DNA from: Irpex lacteus
Lineage: Eukaryota > Basidiomycota > Agaricomycetes > Polyporales > Irpicaceae
Direction of reading: 5' to 3'
DNA: 64,000 bases
Assembly (NCBI GenBank): GCA_001986395.2
Contig: MQVO02000027.1
Location: forward strand, 186,001 to 250,000
Shown: positions 47,291 to 63,600 of the stretch, piece after piece
Layout: each line of letters opens with the position of its first letter
How positions within the stretch are numbered: the first letter of the stretch is position 1
Position numbers and translations under genes: made by a program
Notes under the pieces: generated by a model
What the model was told of the DNA's origin: nothing
Seen by the model: only the letters and a program-made list of their open reading frames with translations
Databases searched by the model: none

Positions 47291-47404
47291 ACGTACAAAA
47301 GTCGCTGTATACTAGTACATTATTGCTGCTGTATCTCGTATCCCGTACACGTCCGATGTTTGGCTTCCTCAGTCCCTGGTATACAAGCCAACATATCTCC
47401 CTAA

Positions 47405-48360
47405 TTAGCTGTTGAATATCCGCGAATGCTGTAGGTCATGTCGACCGGCTAGAATCTCCCCCAAAGGCCATGTCATTGCGGGCCCGTTGGAGGTCATTAC
47501 ATCCTCGTCGAACGACATTTGCTCCTGAGATGGCTGGTGACTTACGCCCGTTCGCAGATTCGTGCATCTTGAAGCTTCTGCGTTGACGATGGGTCGTACG
47601 GCGTGTAATAGCAGCTGCTGCGCGGCATATGGTCCACAGATATTCATCCGCACCGCAGCAGATAGCACGCCTCGCGCACAAAGAAATAAGTGTAGGAATT
47701 GACTCCGTTCGAGAGATAAGCCCAATGCAGCGGTGAGAACGCCCCAACATACAGGTAGATGACCTGGTGTGTCTTCTCGTCGGATGACAAGTTTGAGCTT
47801 GTCTACCAGGTTTGGGATGACTCGACCATCGTCTGCAAGATCGCTCGAAGGGCTCTCTTGCTGAGCAGTAGGGTATATTCGCGGCGGAGAAAATCCTTTA
47901 GAGATGAGTGAGAGTAGGGCGACACCTTGCGTAGTAGAGGCGCGGCGGGTGATGTGGTTCAAGGTCATGGATTCGTAGAGGCTATCCAGAGCGAGTAGAA
48001 TACGCAGAGTATTTTCTGTTTGGCTCTCCTTGTTGACACATGCCCGTGAGTGTGTGGCCTCCTGCACAGCGAGGTGTGCGTCAGACACAAATGGCAGGGC
48101 ACTCCGCGCATACGTAGACATATTGTCTCGCACAAAGTCAACAATGCATTCGAGCTTGTCTTTGCCCTTCACTGTCAGGTTCGAGGGTATGGTGAAGAAT
48201 CCATGTGTGACATAAGATTCCAATCCGGCGGACGCCACAAAGGATCCTGACATCTGGAGTAAGAAAACAATAGTCACATTGGCTTGAATACACTCGTACC
48301 AGTCGGCAGGTTGCCATCCGACAGTAAGAGCAGGATATACGCCTCCTCATCGCTGTCCAT
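47405..48360 (-). CDS. ureF: Urease accessory protein UreF
   Basis: UreF acts with UreD and UreG in loading nickel into apo-urease in the cytoplasm. Exon 1 (from 48360) codes MDSDEEAYILLLLSDGNLPT. It joins across a GTACGA intron ending in CAG to give the family signature PTGSFVASAGLESYVTHGF. The remainder shows LECIVDFVRDNM, ALPFVSDAH, TRRASTTQGVALLSL and PVCWGVLTAALGLS, then LHLFLCARGVLSAAVRMN, GPYAAQQLLLHAVRP and a final SNGPAMTWPLGEILAGRHD. This is the all-helical UreF fold at its usual fungal length of about 300 residues. The rest is a single long exon. Its ATG is 206 bases from that of VAC14. No other urease gene is in the window. Confidence 0.92.
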
Positions 48361-48566
48361 GGCAGAAGAACAGCGGTGAGAGCTGTCGGCAAAGCCCGAA
48401 GGCGAACGCGGTCATAATGCACGCGTCCAATCCAGTGCGCGTTTGGCCCTGGACTCTGACCTCAGTCAGATCCGAACTGCATGCTTCTTGACCTGCCACC
48501 GCCAGCTTCAGGGCTGCGCGAGACACACATTTCCCTCTTGTAGCACGTCCGCCGTCAACTGTCAAG
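48361..48566. promoter_or_regulatory. Bidirectional promoter, UreF/VAC14
   Basis: There are 206 bases between the divergent start codons of UreF (48360) and VAC14 (48567). No named element stands out by eye. Confidence 0.45.
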
Positions 48567-51500
48567 ATGGGTGAGCAGATCGTACTGCATGGTTTACAGT
48601 AAAGTCCTGATGTATGACTGTCTTTTAGAAAGCAGCATTTCGAAACAGTTGGTGGACAAGATGTACGAGAAGAGGAAGGCGGCCGCACTTGAGTTGGAGA
48701 AGTAGGCACCTGCTTCGGTTGGCACGTATGCCGTATTTCGCTGTATACTAAATGGCACAGACAGATCCGCGAATGTCATCAGCAAGGAGACCATAGAAGG
48801 ATAGCTCAGATAGTCGACCAGCTTGTGGACATGTTCAGCAACCCTCAGAACCCACTTCAAGCTAGGAACGGTGGGCTCATCGGTTTGGCTGGTACTGCCA
48901 TTGCGCTCGGCCTAGATATCGCACCTTACATGGAGAAGTTCATTACCCCCCTTCTCGTCTGTTTTACCGATCCGGAGAACAGAGTACGATACTTCTCTGC
49001 GGAGTGTTTGTACAACATTGCCAAAGTATCGAAGGGGGAGATATTAGTTTACTTTAACGAGATATTTGATGCGCTGAGCAAGGTGAGTGTTAGTTTGTTA
49101 TACGACGGCGCGATACTGATCATGTAGTAGCTTGCTGCAGATTCCGAGCTCTCTGTCAAGAACGGCGCTGAACTACTCGACCGGCTTCTGAAGGATATTG
49201 TCGCTGAGACGGCTTCAGTCTACGTCCCTCAATACCCGGAAACGGAGAAAGCACGACGGAGAGCAGACGAGAAACCTGCCTTCACACCTGCTGGTGTCCT
49301 GATACCACATCCGGACGATGTTGCTAGTGGGAAGGACTTGCAGCGCGCACGTAAAGCCTTCTCCTTGGCACACTTCATTCCTTTGCTGAAGGAAAGAATA
49401 TATGCCCTCAATCCTTTCACTCGCAGTTTCCTCGTCACCTGGATCACTGTCCTTGACTCCGTGCCAGAACTCGAGCTCATCTCGTATCTGCCTGAATTTC
49501 TGGACGGTCTGTTGTAAGTAACTCGCATATGCTTGATTTTCTGTCCCATCATTAATAGTCTCGCAGGAAGTACCTCTCTGATCCAACAGAAGATGTGCGA
49601 ATCGCCACAGAGAACCTACTTGCAGATTTCCTGAGAGAGATTCGCGACGTCACTCTGGTTCAACGACATCATGAAGACCAACTCAAGGCCAAACGTGCAA
49701 TCGAGGCAGAGACTGCGGCTCGCGGTGCCGATGGTGACAAGGAGAAATTGCCCGACATCACTATGGCCGCTCCCGAACGAGCAGCTTTTGTGCCAGAATA
49801 TGACGAAGAGTCCATAGATGATACGTCAACGACGCCCCCTGACGAAAAGGAAGGTGATATCGACGAACGTGACCTGGGAGGTAGGTTTCATACTTTGATA
49901 CAGCGATAGACAGCATTCTGAATCTTGCACTCTTTGAAGCGTGGACACCAGGGCTAGGTGTAAAGATCGACTATGCTGCCATTGTCGAGATTCTCATCCA
50001 GCAGCTTGACGACCAAGATCGTGGGTTTATTTTCTGAAGCTGTGTTTCCGCTCGTACTCATATATCCACTCAGACGACGAAATCCAGCAATCAACTGCAT
50101 TACGATGGCTAGCCGAATTCATGAACATCGCACAAGAAGTCATGGTCCCTTTCACGCCCCGGCTGGTACTAGCTATACTACCAAATCTCGCACACCACGC
50201 ACCAATGATTCAAACCGCTGCCATGCGCACGAACAAACTACTCCTCAACGTCATTCAGTCTCTTCCCCCACCCTCCGAAGCCTCCACCCGCCAAAACACC
50301 GACAAAATCTCGGTTTCTGGTGCTCCCTCTATCGCACCTGGTTCGCCTCCTCCAACGGCACCGTCAGCTCTGACGACCTCACGACCTGGCACCGCAGGAC
50401 GAGAACCTACTTTGTCAGCAAAAGAAACCATCCCTGAAACATCACCCTCCGAACAAACACCAACCGCCGCTACTCCCACCCCCGCAAACACAAGCGGCTC
50501 CAGACCGCGGCCGTCCACCGCACAAACAGACGGCGCCCCTCAGAACAGTCGGCCAGACTCGCCTGCCTCGGCGATGAGCGCTCCTCCGCAATTGCAGCAA
50601 AGTCCTGAGGCGTCTATGGTACAGGAGAAGGACCGAGACCTGTTTGACTATCAGAGTACTGTTAATGCACTGACGATACAGTTTTTGAGTGAGCATGAGG
50701 AGACAAGGGTGGCTGCGTTGAAGTGGTTGATCATGTTGCACCAGAAGGCGCCGAAGAAGGTATGTAGGTGGATTGAGGAGGATTTTGCTTGTGGAAAGAC
50801 TGACCTGGAGGGTAGATTCTGGCGATGGACGATGGTACCTTCCCGGCTCTGCTTAAAACGCTGTCGGATTCGTCGGAAGAGGTATAGCTCAAGAACGACC
50901 TTTGAACGTTCAGAATTCTGACAGACTATTTAGGTCATCAAGCACGATCTGCAGCTGCTAGCCCAAATCTCATCCAGCTCAGAAGAAAGCTACTTCAAGC
51001 TATTCATGATCAACCTGCTAGAACTCTTCAGCACAGACCGCAAGCTGCTCGAAACCCGTGGAAGCCTGATCATCCGTCAGTTATGCTTGAACTTGAACAC
51101 GGAGCGGATATATCGGACGTTTGCTGAGATATTGGAGAAGGAGGAGGTATGTTTGTGTCTGGGGATCTCCAAGTGTGTGGTGCGTGACTCTGATATGTTG
51201 ACGTTGATAGGACCTCGAGTTCGCAAGCGGGATGGTGATGAAGCTCAATATGATACTCATCACGTCGCCAGAGCTGGCGGAATTCAGGAGACGGCTGAAG
51301 AGCTTGGAAACTCGGGTACGCTATGTCATGCCATGTTTCGTGCATCTTCCGCGAATGAAGAAATCTGATGCAAGATGCAGCAAGATGGCCAAGCGTTGTT
51401 CACGACGCTCTACCGCTCGTGGTGTCATAATGCCGTGGCGGTCTTCTCTTTGTGTCTCCTCGCACAGGCGTATGAGCATGCCTCGAACCTGCTTTATATC

Positions 51501-52431
51501 TTGTAAGTCACACTCGTGACATTTTTACGCCTTCAAGTACCAAAACCAACTTTCAATAGTGCCGACCTCGAAGTCACTGTCCAATTACTTGTACAGATCG
51601 ACAAGCTCGTTCAGCTTCTGGAGTCCCCAGTATTCACCTGTAAGTCCCTCAAACAATATACAACCTTTGACCCGATTTCTGACCAAGGAACAGATCTTCG
51701 CCTACAACTTCTCGAGCCCGAGAAGCATCCACACCTGTTCAAGTGCCTATACGGCCTCCTAATGCTGCTCCCTCAAAGTTCCGCGTTCGTCTCGCTGCGA
51801 AACAGACTGAGCGCGGTCAACTCCGCAGGGTTCTTGCACATCGCCCCGAAATCGTACGTACCTCTTACTCTTACCGCTGCCCTCACAAAGTACGCCGAAC
51901 TAACTACGCTATGCTCATAGGAACATCTCAAACGTCTCAACAACCCGCTCCAAACTCGGCCGCGAAGACATAAAATGGTCAGAACTCCTCTCCCACTTCC
52001 GAGCCGTCCAAAACAGACACGAGAAATCCCGCCGATCCAGTTCCTCCGGCGACGGCCCGGGCGATCTCTTACCCATGTCCGACTTCTCCTCCTCTGCCAA
52101 CCCCAACTCCAACCCTAATGATAAAGGCGCGTCTTCCTTAAATACTACCCCTGCGGTGAGACCTGCGGTGAGGCGCCGCGTGACGGGTACGAGCACGAGT
52201 GACAGACCGCCGTCGAGGGCGTTGTCGCCTTTGAATCCGAGAGCGAGGGTGTTGGGACATGGAGGTGCGGGAGCTGGCGGGGTAGGGGTGGGTGGTGCAG
52301 GAGGAGGGATGGGGGGAGGGCAGACGGTGTTGGCGCCTGCGTTGACGACGGCGGGTGGGCCGGCTAGTCCTACGTTTGTGGGGAATGCGAAGGTGTCGAA
52401 GCGGACGCTTAGTGTTAGTCGGAAGACTTAG
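48567..52431 (+). CDS. VAC14: VAC14, scaffold of the PI(3,5)P2 kinase complex
   Basis: VAC14 is a HEAT-repeat scaffold that holds Fab1/PIKfyve and Fig4 on the vacuole. The first coding exon is only ATGG (48567-48570), followed by a GTGAGC intron. Splicing gives [20 protein letters not shown], matching the fungal N-terminus. Then come [118 protein letters not shown] and [17 protein letters not shown] fungus-specific Pro/Thr/Ala-rich insert (about 50270-50620) follows, then the C-terminal domain ([57 protein letters not shown]). A long Gly-rich tail ends at 52431. Confidence 0.93.
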
Positions 52432-52593
52432 TTTGAGCTGTGGTTGGCTGTTGTGCATGTGGCTCTCATGTTTTTTATGAGGATACTGTTAATGTTGGTC
52501 TTTCACGGGATCGATGATGGATGGTTCGTTCTACATTAGTGCTGTACGATACAAAGTACATAGGGAGCAAGAGCGTAAGAGAGATGGAAGGTA
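52432..52593. other. Tail-to-tail gap
   Basis: There are 162 bases between the stops of VAC14 and the phosphatase gene, presumably shared or overlapping 3' UTRs. Confidence 0.4.
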
Positions 52594-53930
52594 CTATTGG
52601 CGAGACAATGGCGTCAATATATTCCTCCGAACAGTATCGATATCCTCCTCGGACAGATGGACGTATGTCTTCAAGTAGTGTTCGACGCCTCCGTATTTAT
52701 CGTCTATCACTTTGAGGAATGCGAGCATTACTTCTTTCCTACACATCCATCGCCAGATTAGTATAATGCGTTGCTAGGTGCTACTTAGGGCAGTTATGAA
52801 TAGTGGTGAGAGGCGTACCGTGAAGTGAGCATGTTGAGAGCCTTCTCGTTGTCGGCGGCGAACATAGGGACCTGCGAGAGCCGCTCCATCACCTTGTCGC
52901 GCATGGGTTCGCGGCCGACGCGTGTGAGGGAATAGTCTTCTGCGATGGCGTCATCGGGTACTCCCGCTAGCTGTAAGTAGTGCAAGTGGTGTAAGTAAAG
53001 AAAGTGGCAGGGAGGGAGGGAGGGAGGGAGGGAGGGAGGGAGGGAGGAAGGGGTGTGAGATGAGGATGTGGGGTGGGGTAATGGGTGAAGGGAGTGTTGG
53101 GGAGAAGAAGTATGTACCTTTAGGAGTAGGGCCGCTGCGACTCCTGTTCGATCTTTACCAGCTACGTGATTCGTGTCAGATTACGCACAGCAGATTAAGA
53201 TATGAGCAAAGACAGAGACTGACTGACCTGTGCAGTGGAACATGCATCCGTTCTCTGGGTGGTCTCGTATATAGCGGAAGATGGCACCGAACGCAGGCCC
53301 GCCGTGTTCGAGTATTTGCGAATAGAGCTCCATGAAAGCCTTGGGGAGTTGCAATGTATATGTTTGCAGGTGTAGATGGGTGGGATGCTTAGTGAAGAGA
53401 GCTTACTTCAGTCTTCCCACTCGCATACAGCTCAAATCGCCTTTAGCATAATGAGTCGTCAGTCAGTAAAGGAGCATGCGCACCAGGAGGAAGCGCAAAC
53501 TTACGCACTTGGCCATCATCTCGGGCGTGTAGTCTTCGTGCTTGAAGACAGGTGTTCTGTGGATGTCGACACCGGGTATGACGGGACATGGGGTGTTGTA
53601 CTTTGCGATTTCGGTGTCGGAGCGGAGGTCGTAGACTGCTTGGACTCCTAGCTCTTTCAGGCGCTGTTTGCCTGTACATTCCATATTGTGTGAGTATTCA
53701 ATCGATTACAATATTGGTGGTGACAAGGATAACACACCTTCCTCTGTGATATTTGAGATCTCGCCTGACCGGTAGAGTAGATTGGGCTTTGTGATCATGC
53801 CAGGGTACTTTGTGGGATACGAGCCCAGATCTCGGACGTTGACGACGCCTGGGAGGGTGACAAACGGAGGCTTGGAGAGTGTATCGCGCACATATTCGGG
53901 ATCTAATGCTTCCAGGTCGTCCAACGGCAT
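52594..53930 (-). CDS. Tyrosine/serine phosphatase, IphP/LipA-like
   Basis: This is a single-domain phosphatase of the Cys-based superfamily. It starts MPLDDLEALDPEY at 53930. Motifs in order are VTLPGVVNVRDLGSYPTK, LLYRSGEISNITEEG, GVQAVYDLRSDTEIAKYNTP, then FRYIRDHPENGCMFHCTAGK followed by DRTG. The last is the CX5R loop (HCTAGKDRTG) with Cys nucleophile and Arg. After it come KLAGVPDDAIAEDYSLTRVG and a last exon with KEVMLAFLKVIDDKYGGVEH, YLKTYVHLSEED and a stop at 52594. The Lys-Asp in the loop is typical of the IphP/MptpB type, which can also act on phosphoinositides. About 280 residues. Five or so introns, one holding a tetranucleotide repeat. Confidence 0.9.
53006..53048. repeat. GGGA microsatellite in intron
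   Basis: About ten tandem GGGA/GGAG units with one imperfect unit at the end lie inside an intron of the phosphatase gene. On the transcribed strand this is a TCCC pyrimidine tract. Confidence 0.9.
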
Positions 53931-54081
53931 GATAGAATAAAGAGATAGAATAAAGATGTGGATTAGTAGCAAGTAGAAGTAAGTGGCGAGCGCGTAATGA
54001 GTGAGTTGAGGGCAGGCGTTCTCGTGTTCCATATTCGCGTGCACGCGACTCAATGTCACACTCAATTCACCACCGACCACG
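53931..54081. promoter_or_regulatory. Bidirectional promoter, phosphatase/MCM6, with MCB-like palindrome
   Basis: Divergent start codons are 151 bases apart. At 54035-54048 the sequence TCGCGTGCACGCGA is a perfect 14-base palindrome. It contains two inverted ACGCGA elements, close to the MluI cell-cycle box (ACGCGT) bound by MBF in fungi. It lies 34 bases before the MCM6 ATG. A further GCGCGTA occurs near 53989. MCM genes are known MBF targets in yeasts; its use here is inferred. Confidence 0.55.
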
Positions 54082-57402
<3,321 letters not shown>

Positions 57403-57697
57403 ACACGGAGAAGTTGCATTAGGTGGTGGTTGGTTTACATGACTGGTTCTGTCGTTTTTGCTTTCGTCGTCGATGTTTTAAGTTGCTCTTGGGAGTGAGA
57501 CGTGTATTGTAGAAAAAGCTGTGTATTGATGCACTGAACGGGTACAACGGATAAGAATATTCGGCTAGAGATACAACAAAAATAAGAGTTAATAAATCCA
57601 CGATCGTGAAGATGCGTTAGTAAGTGGAGGTATAGCAGGAAGGGTAGTACATATCAGCCCTTCTAGATCGTATTTGGGTTTGGGTCATAGCTTTCAT
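57403..57697. other. Converging 3' region
   Basis: There are 295 bases between the stops of MCM6 and the formin, presumably 3' UTRs. No other feature is seen. Confidence 0.4.
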
Positions 57698-60600
57698 TCA
57701 ACTTCCAGGCTCGATCCTGCTACTCCTCCGTCCGTCCAAGAAAATCCTGCTGACAGGCTGCTGCGGCCTAGGCCTCCGCTTACCAGTCCGCATGCTACGA
57801 ATCGCCTGGTCAAGGTCACCACGACCGACGGAGAGGCCTGCAGCACGGCCCTGAGAGGATGGCGGTGGTCGCAAAGTTGAATATGTCTTGTCCGACGCGG
57901 ATGCCGGCTGCTTGGATGAGGTGTTAGTGGAGCAGACGGTGTGGGTAAGTTTAGAGCGCACCTCGACGGGTATAGGAGGAACTGCGGGAGCTTGTACGGA
58001 GATGCTTGGCGGTTTGGGCGCGGCTTTCTCTTCGGCGTCGTGGACCTCCAGTGCAGCTTTCTGATTATCCCGAGCTAGATTAGTTCCTTGTACCACGGCG
58101 AACGAATCAGACCATGACCATACCTGAAGTGAAGACGAGAACGACAGGATTAAGGCGAAGAAGTCCTCGGGTTTCGTGGCCTCAGGGGTGTCTGTTTTCT
58201 CTCCGAAGTAGGCCAAGAGATTCTTGAGCTCTGCTTCAACAGAAGCCGACATCTTCGTTAATGCATCGACGCTTGTATGAACCTCGTTGGAGAACGGCTT
58301 TACACGCATGCAGATTAGTAGTCGCTTTTCGTGCTCATTGGTAAACTAGATGTACCTGCATCACTTCTACAAAGCGATCGCCCTCCGGAAGACGGACGCT
58401 TTGTAGGTACTTCACTTCCGCTACCACTTGGCTGAAGCCAGCAGACAGTGCCTGAGCGGAGGCAGCTATCGTGTGTACAGAGACTACGCAAAGCGTTAGA
58501 TAGATGTCAAGTAAGCCAGGTAAGAGAAGCCCACCTCGTGCAGCGGCTTCGAGATGAGGAATGTCTTCTATGAACGTCACAGCACTCGGATTCTTGGCGA
58601 GCAAGGTCTTGGCGATATAGTGCAACAATGTCGGACAGTCTGGGGTCGCCTTCGCCGTTCTCGTCTCTTTCAGCTGTGCTCAAATTAGTATTAGAAGTTT
58701 GATTCCGTGTATCCAAGGCTAGATATGTACCTTTGATAAAGCGTCTAGTTGGAACCCACGGGCCCCTCCGCGGAACGACGAGCCATTCAACGCATTTCCG
58801 ACAGCAAGCACCGTCTGAGAAGGGTCAATATCACGAACTAGGACGTATACGAGAGCTCTCACCTGCAGGACATTCTTGAGACGAGACGATGCACGGAGCT
58901 CATGCGACGCATTCCTGACAATGTTGAGCTCTGGGCGTATTTCCTCAATTTCTAGATCAAGTTTCCGTCGGTAGATCATGCACTCGATGCGTTGAGACAA
59001 TCTTGGGATGGACATAATCTAATTACAGACAGTGAGTAACTGCCGCAGAGATAGACTTTGAACACCATACCTGACTGAAGAACTGGTCGGCCTTAGACAG
59101 CTTGCTCACGTCGCCGAATTCTTTGATCCTAATCATCTGAGTATAGAACGTGAGCCGATGTCGTGACGATGTTCCGCTGTGACCTACCTCTTCAGCCGTA
59201 GGCAGCTGCTTGCTAATGGCCTTGAGTTCGTCTGTGGACAACTTCTCGTCGTCCAGCTCCAGGATAGCTCTACGGATAGCAGGTAGCTCGAGTTTGATTC
59301 GTGCAAGCATGATGCCTACGGAGAGTGTTGAAATCACAACTATTTTTGCCATACTGATGGGTACTTACCGACATTCTGAGCCCTGGTGCCGTCAAGAAGG
59401 GTAGTAGGACCCTGTTTTCTGGACGATGTAATGGACAACTGGGACCCTCCGCTAGATGCGCTCTCCATCGAAAACGTATTCTCTAAATCTTTGAGATCCA
59501 GATCTACTTCATCACTGACATCGTTCCAGATAGTCGACTGCACTGCTGCCGGTGATACTTTGGTCCAGAAGAATGGCTTGAGTTTCTTCGATGGCTGCTT
59601 AGCTTTCAGTGCTTGTACCTTCCGAGCCGGGAAACTAGATGGAGGTGGCGGCGGAGGCGGAGGCAGTGGACCACCAGGTGGAGGTGGTGGAGGCGGAGGA
59701 GGTGGGCCCGAGTTGACGGCCGAGGGCGGACCTGATGGTGGCGGAGGTGGTGGTGGTGGCGGCGGGGGTGGGGCGGATCCTGAAAGAAGGTGAGTAGGAG
59801 GGGGCGGTGGGGGAGGGGGAGGGGGAGGAGGAGTATCCATGTCGGGAACGGAAGGTTTCTCTACGTGGGAGGCGGTTGGAGGTGGCGGAGGCGGTGATAC
59901 AGCAGGAGGAGCCTTCGAGGGCGACGATATTGCAGGCTGAGGGGGGATATTAGGAAAGCACGACGATTAATAGCTGACAATACATACCGTCTTAACCGGA
60001 GGAGGTGGGGGCGGTGGAGGTGCGACTTTCTGTTTATAATCTTTCTCGGTAATGAACTTGGGCTTCACTGCTAGCTCCTGTTTCAAAGAATCAATAGTTG
60101 CTTTCAGTGACTCGATTTCTTTGTCGCGTTCTGCCAGTCCGTCGAGAGCACATGTCGCCATCAACTGAGCGTCGGATTCTGGTTCCCGACTCTCCTCTCG
60201 AGATCTGAATCGTGAGTACACGGACTCCATTGCACGCTTCAAATAGAGTGCCTCTTTGTCCTTTATGCTCACAGCACTTTCAAGTTCAGTGACCTAAGTG
60301 TAATCTGAATATAGCACGAACAGATACTGGTGCTTAGACACCGCACCTGGACCTTCAATTTGGAGATGTCATCCATCAAAGTGTTCCATTTCACGCGATC
60401 GCGCTCCTTCTTTGCTTGCTCCTCCTGCAAACACATCAGTACTATTACAGTCGCTCACTCCTTATCACGTACTGCTTCTCGATTCTCAATAGGATTCTGC
60501 GTCGTATATTTTAGAAGCTCCGTCTGAAGTCGTGCCACCTCTTTCTCTTTCAGGACGAGTCTCTGGATCAAACCATGGAAATTCTGGGCAGGCTATAAAC

Positions 60601-63600
60601 CATCAGCAAGGAACTGACGCGTACCTACGTAAAAAATTACCTCGTTACCAGGTCTTCCGGTCGATTTCCCGGGACCTGTTGGTTGTGTATTCAATGGCAA
60701 GGCACGTAAGGTCTTCAGCTCTATTTCTCGGCTGTCGACTTCATTTCTAAGGCGATTAGTCTACCATATCGTGAGTGATATAACTTTTGTCTTGGACTAT
60801 ATTACTCACCTCGGCAGTGAGCTGATCGGCTTGAAGTCGCAAAGACTGAATCTCTTCTTGTAATGCAAGAGTGTGATTGTCATCAAATATCGTTACCCCG
60901 AGTCCCTGCCCAGTGATGTGCCGGATGGACTCGGCGAATCGTTTCACGCATTGAGACCAGCCATCCTCGCTGCACATTCCCTGTAAACCAAGAAAGTGGC
61001 AGAGAAGATAGCGATTTACTTACAAATCCCGAATTGTGATGATATGCTCCACAAACCTCCCCGAGATATAGAGGATATCTGCCTTTAGCTCACTTGATAT
61101 GATATACATGTCAGCAGCGTAAACCTGCTATATGAGAAAAGTCACTGACCTAGGTAAATCCCCCTCGAGGAGTTGATGTAGTGATGATACAATAGAAACA
61201 ACGGAGGGGTACAGCTCCCCTTGCTGTTTGGCCACTTTAATCACCTCATCAAAAACGGCCTCCGACTCTGATGCCTCTCGCCGACGATGTGAAGCCAGGG
61301 TGCGCTCGCGCAAGTCTTCCTCGTCTTCGAACTTTTCTTCGGTATATATATCAAGCTGCGTGACCAAAGCGTCGGGAGGCTTCAAATATCGTAAAGTCTG
61401 GCAGGATGCGATCAGTATCTGGTTACTGTCATAGCATAGGTACAACTATATTACCACCAGCACCTCGTTCAACCCTCTCCGAGTGAATTCTTCACGAAGC
61501 AGAATACGCTCCTCAAGTGATTCGGGGAAGTTTGTAAGTGCATTAATGAAGGCCATAGATGCAGTTCGAGCCTCCCAAGAGCCCTCTTCTTCCAGAGTAT
61601 ACGCTTGGTCATCGCCTAGATTTTCCCCTTCTGCTAGAGCATCTGGTACCCTTAGTGACCCGAGAAGTTCTTGGAAGCGGAACTTCTCGTTGAACTCGAT
61701 TCGGTAATCCGACATTGCGGCCAGGACGACTTTGTGCCCTTCGGTGGGGGAGACGTAGCATATTGCTGCAAGAACATCAGATGCTAACGAGCGTAGTTTG
61801 GTTGAAGCACCATGCAGTGAATAGGCTATATGTGTTATCAAAGTAGGTTCGTCGAGGCCATACTTAAAGCCAGGCTATGTGAATATATTAGTCCTTCGTC
61901 TGTGGCAGTGCATGGCTGCACTTACATCGGTGTTGAGTAGAACTCTGATGCACTTGATGGCTTCCAGCAGGACTGTCTCCTCTACATTCTGTAGCTTCTT
62001 GCGTTTACCGCCCTTACCCACTAGACCAGCTAATAGAGCGCTCAGCGAGTCCATGCCCCTGCTTTCGTACACAAAGCTCTCAATCCACGCCAAATCTGCC
62101 GTAGAGAGATGAACACGGAGAGATATCAAGTGCTTGACGAGCTTCATATCCGAGGGCTTCCCTACACGCATGTTATCGACATACCACTTCGGGGTCTTCA
62201 GGCTTTCTTGGGGCGAACTGTCTGCTGTGGAGGTCTTTTCTCCTCCAGAGGAACTCCACCAACTACTCCATAGCCCTCCAGTTGACTGCGGCTGAATGGG
62301 CGTAGGTGACTCTGCTCTGACTTCTTCTGCTGGTTTGGCTGACGCGTCAAAGTCTGCACTAGCCCGAGGTGAGTGGCCAGGAGAGCTGCCAGAGCCCCAA
62401 CCCACAATGGAGAATCGACGCATAATGCCAGAATCGCCGGTCAGTTGCGGCACAAGACGAGGAATAAGGCCGCTAGACGTTGCGGGGCTAAACGTAGAGG
62501 CTTGAGGAGAGGAAGGTCCAGTGCGCTGGCGAACAGGACCTGTCGCCCGAGAAACGCTCTGTGCGCGGTCGCGGTGTTGCTTCAGGAGATATTGCTGACG
62601 CTCTGGAGGCAGGTTGTACATAGCCTCTCGTTGAGGGCCTTTCAAAGCTAAATCATCCTATCATACAAAGAGTAAACGTCTGCATCGTTGTCTCTAATTA
62701 AATTAACAGTGACTTACAAGCATATGATCAAACTCAGCAGCGTCAATCGTTCCCACTTGGCTCTCACTATTCGAGAGTGTGGAGGGGCTCTTGAAATCAA
62801 CAGAACCACCAGTGTCGTGGGAAATGAGCTTGGGTTCGCTGACTTTCTTCCGTTCTGGAGGACTGGCAGAGGCAGGGTTGGTAACAGATGTTGTTGGATG
62901 AATCCAGCTGTCGAACAGGTTGGATAACCTGTTTTGTGATACAGACCCCCGCCAATCTGACGTGGCAGTGAAAAATCCGGAGGTCCCAGTAGATACAGAA
63001 GCCTGAGAGTGTATGTCGCTCTTCTGCTTCGCAGTCCCACTCTCTTCCTCTTCCTCCTCTTCTTCCGATTCCTCCAGACGTTCGAGTCGTTTGATGGTGT
63101 CCTCAGAAGGTGCTAAGGATGATGCACCTGAAGAGGACGAAGTCGTGCGTGACTTAGTTCGGCGGAACCACTCGTCTGGAATACAAATGCGGAAGGCGCG
63201 CTGTGCGTTCGCGGAAAATGGCTTCTCGCAGAATGAATGCTCGAGTATATGTGAGGTCATTGCCTCTGGAGGTACACGCAGGGAGCCTTCAGGATGTCAG
63301 CTTAGTGTGTGGGCATGCAAACGGTTAAGACACTGACTTTCCGTTTCCCCATCGGTCCATACTTCCTCAAGAACGTATATTAATGGCCCTCCTCCAGGTA
63401 CCGGCAACAATTTCGTCAGCCCTAGCTCTGCTACAGCAGTATCGATCACGTCTTGGATCGTACCATTCCGCGAGATGAATATCTTCCATTGAAACCCGTC
63501 ATGTATTTCAGGGACGCGTAGGAACGAAACTTGAAGTGTTAAGAATGGGTGAAGTGAAACCAGCCGTAGTGTGGGTGAATGGAGGTGTGATGTTAATGGA

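Noticed and set aside
59386..59793. Gly-rich plus-strand open frame opposite the formin
   Set aside because: Antisense of the FH1 proline codons.
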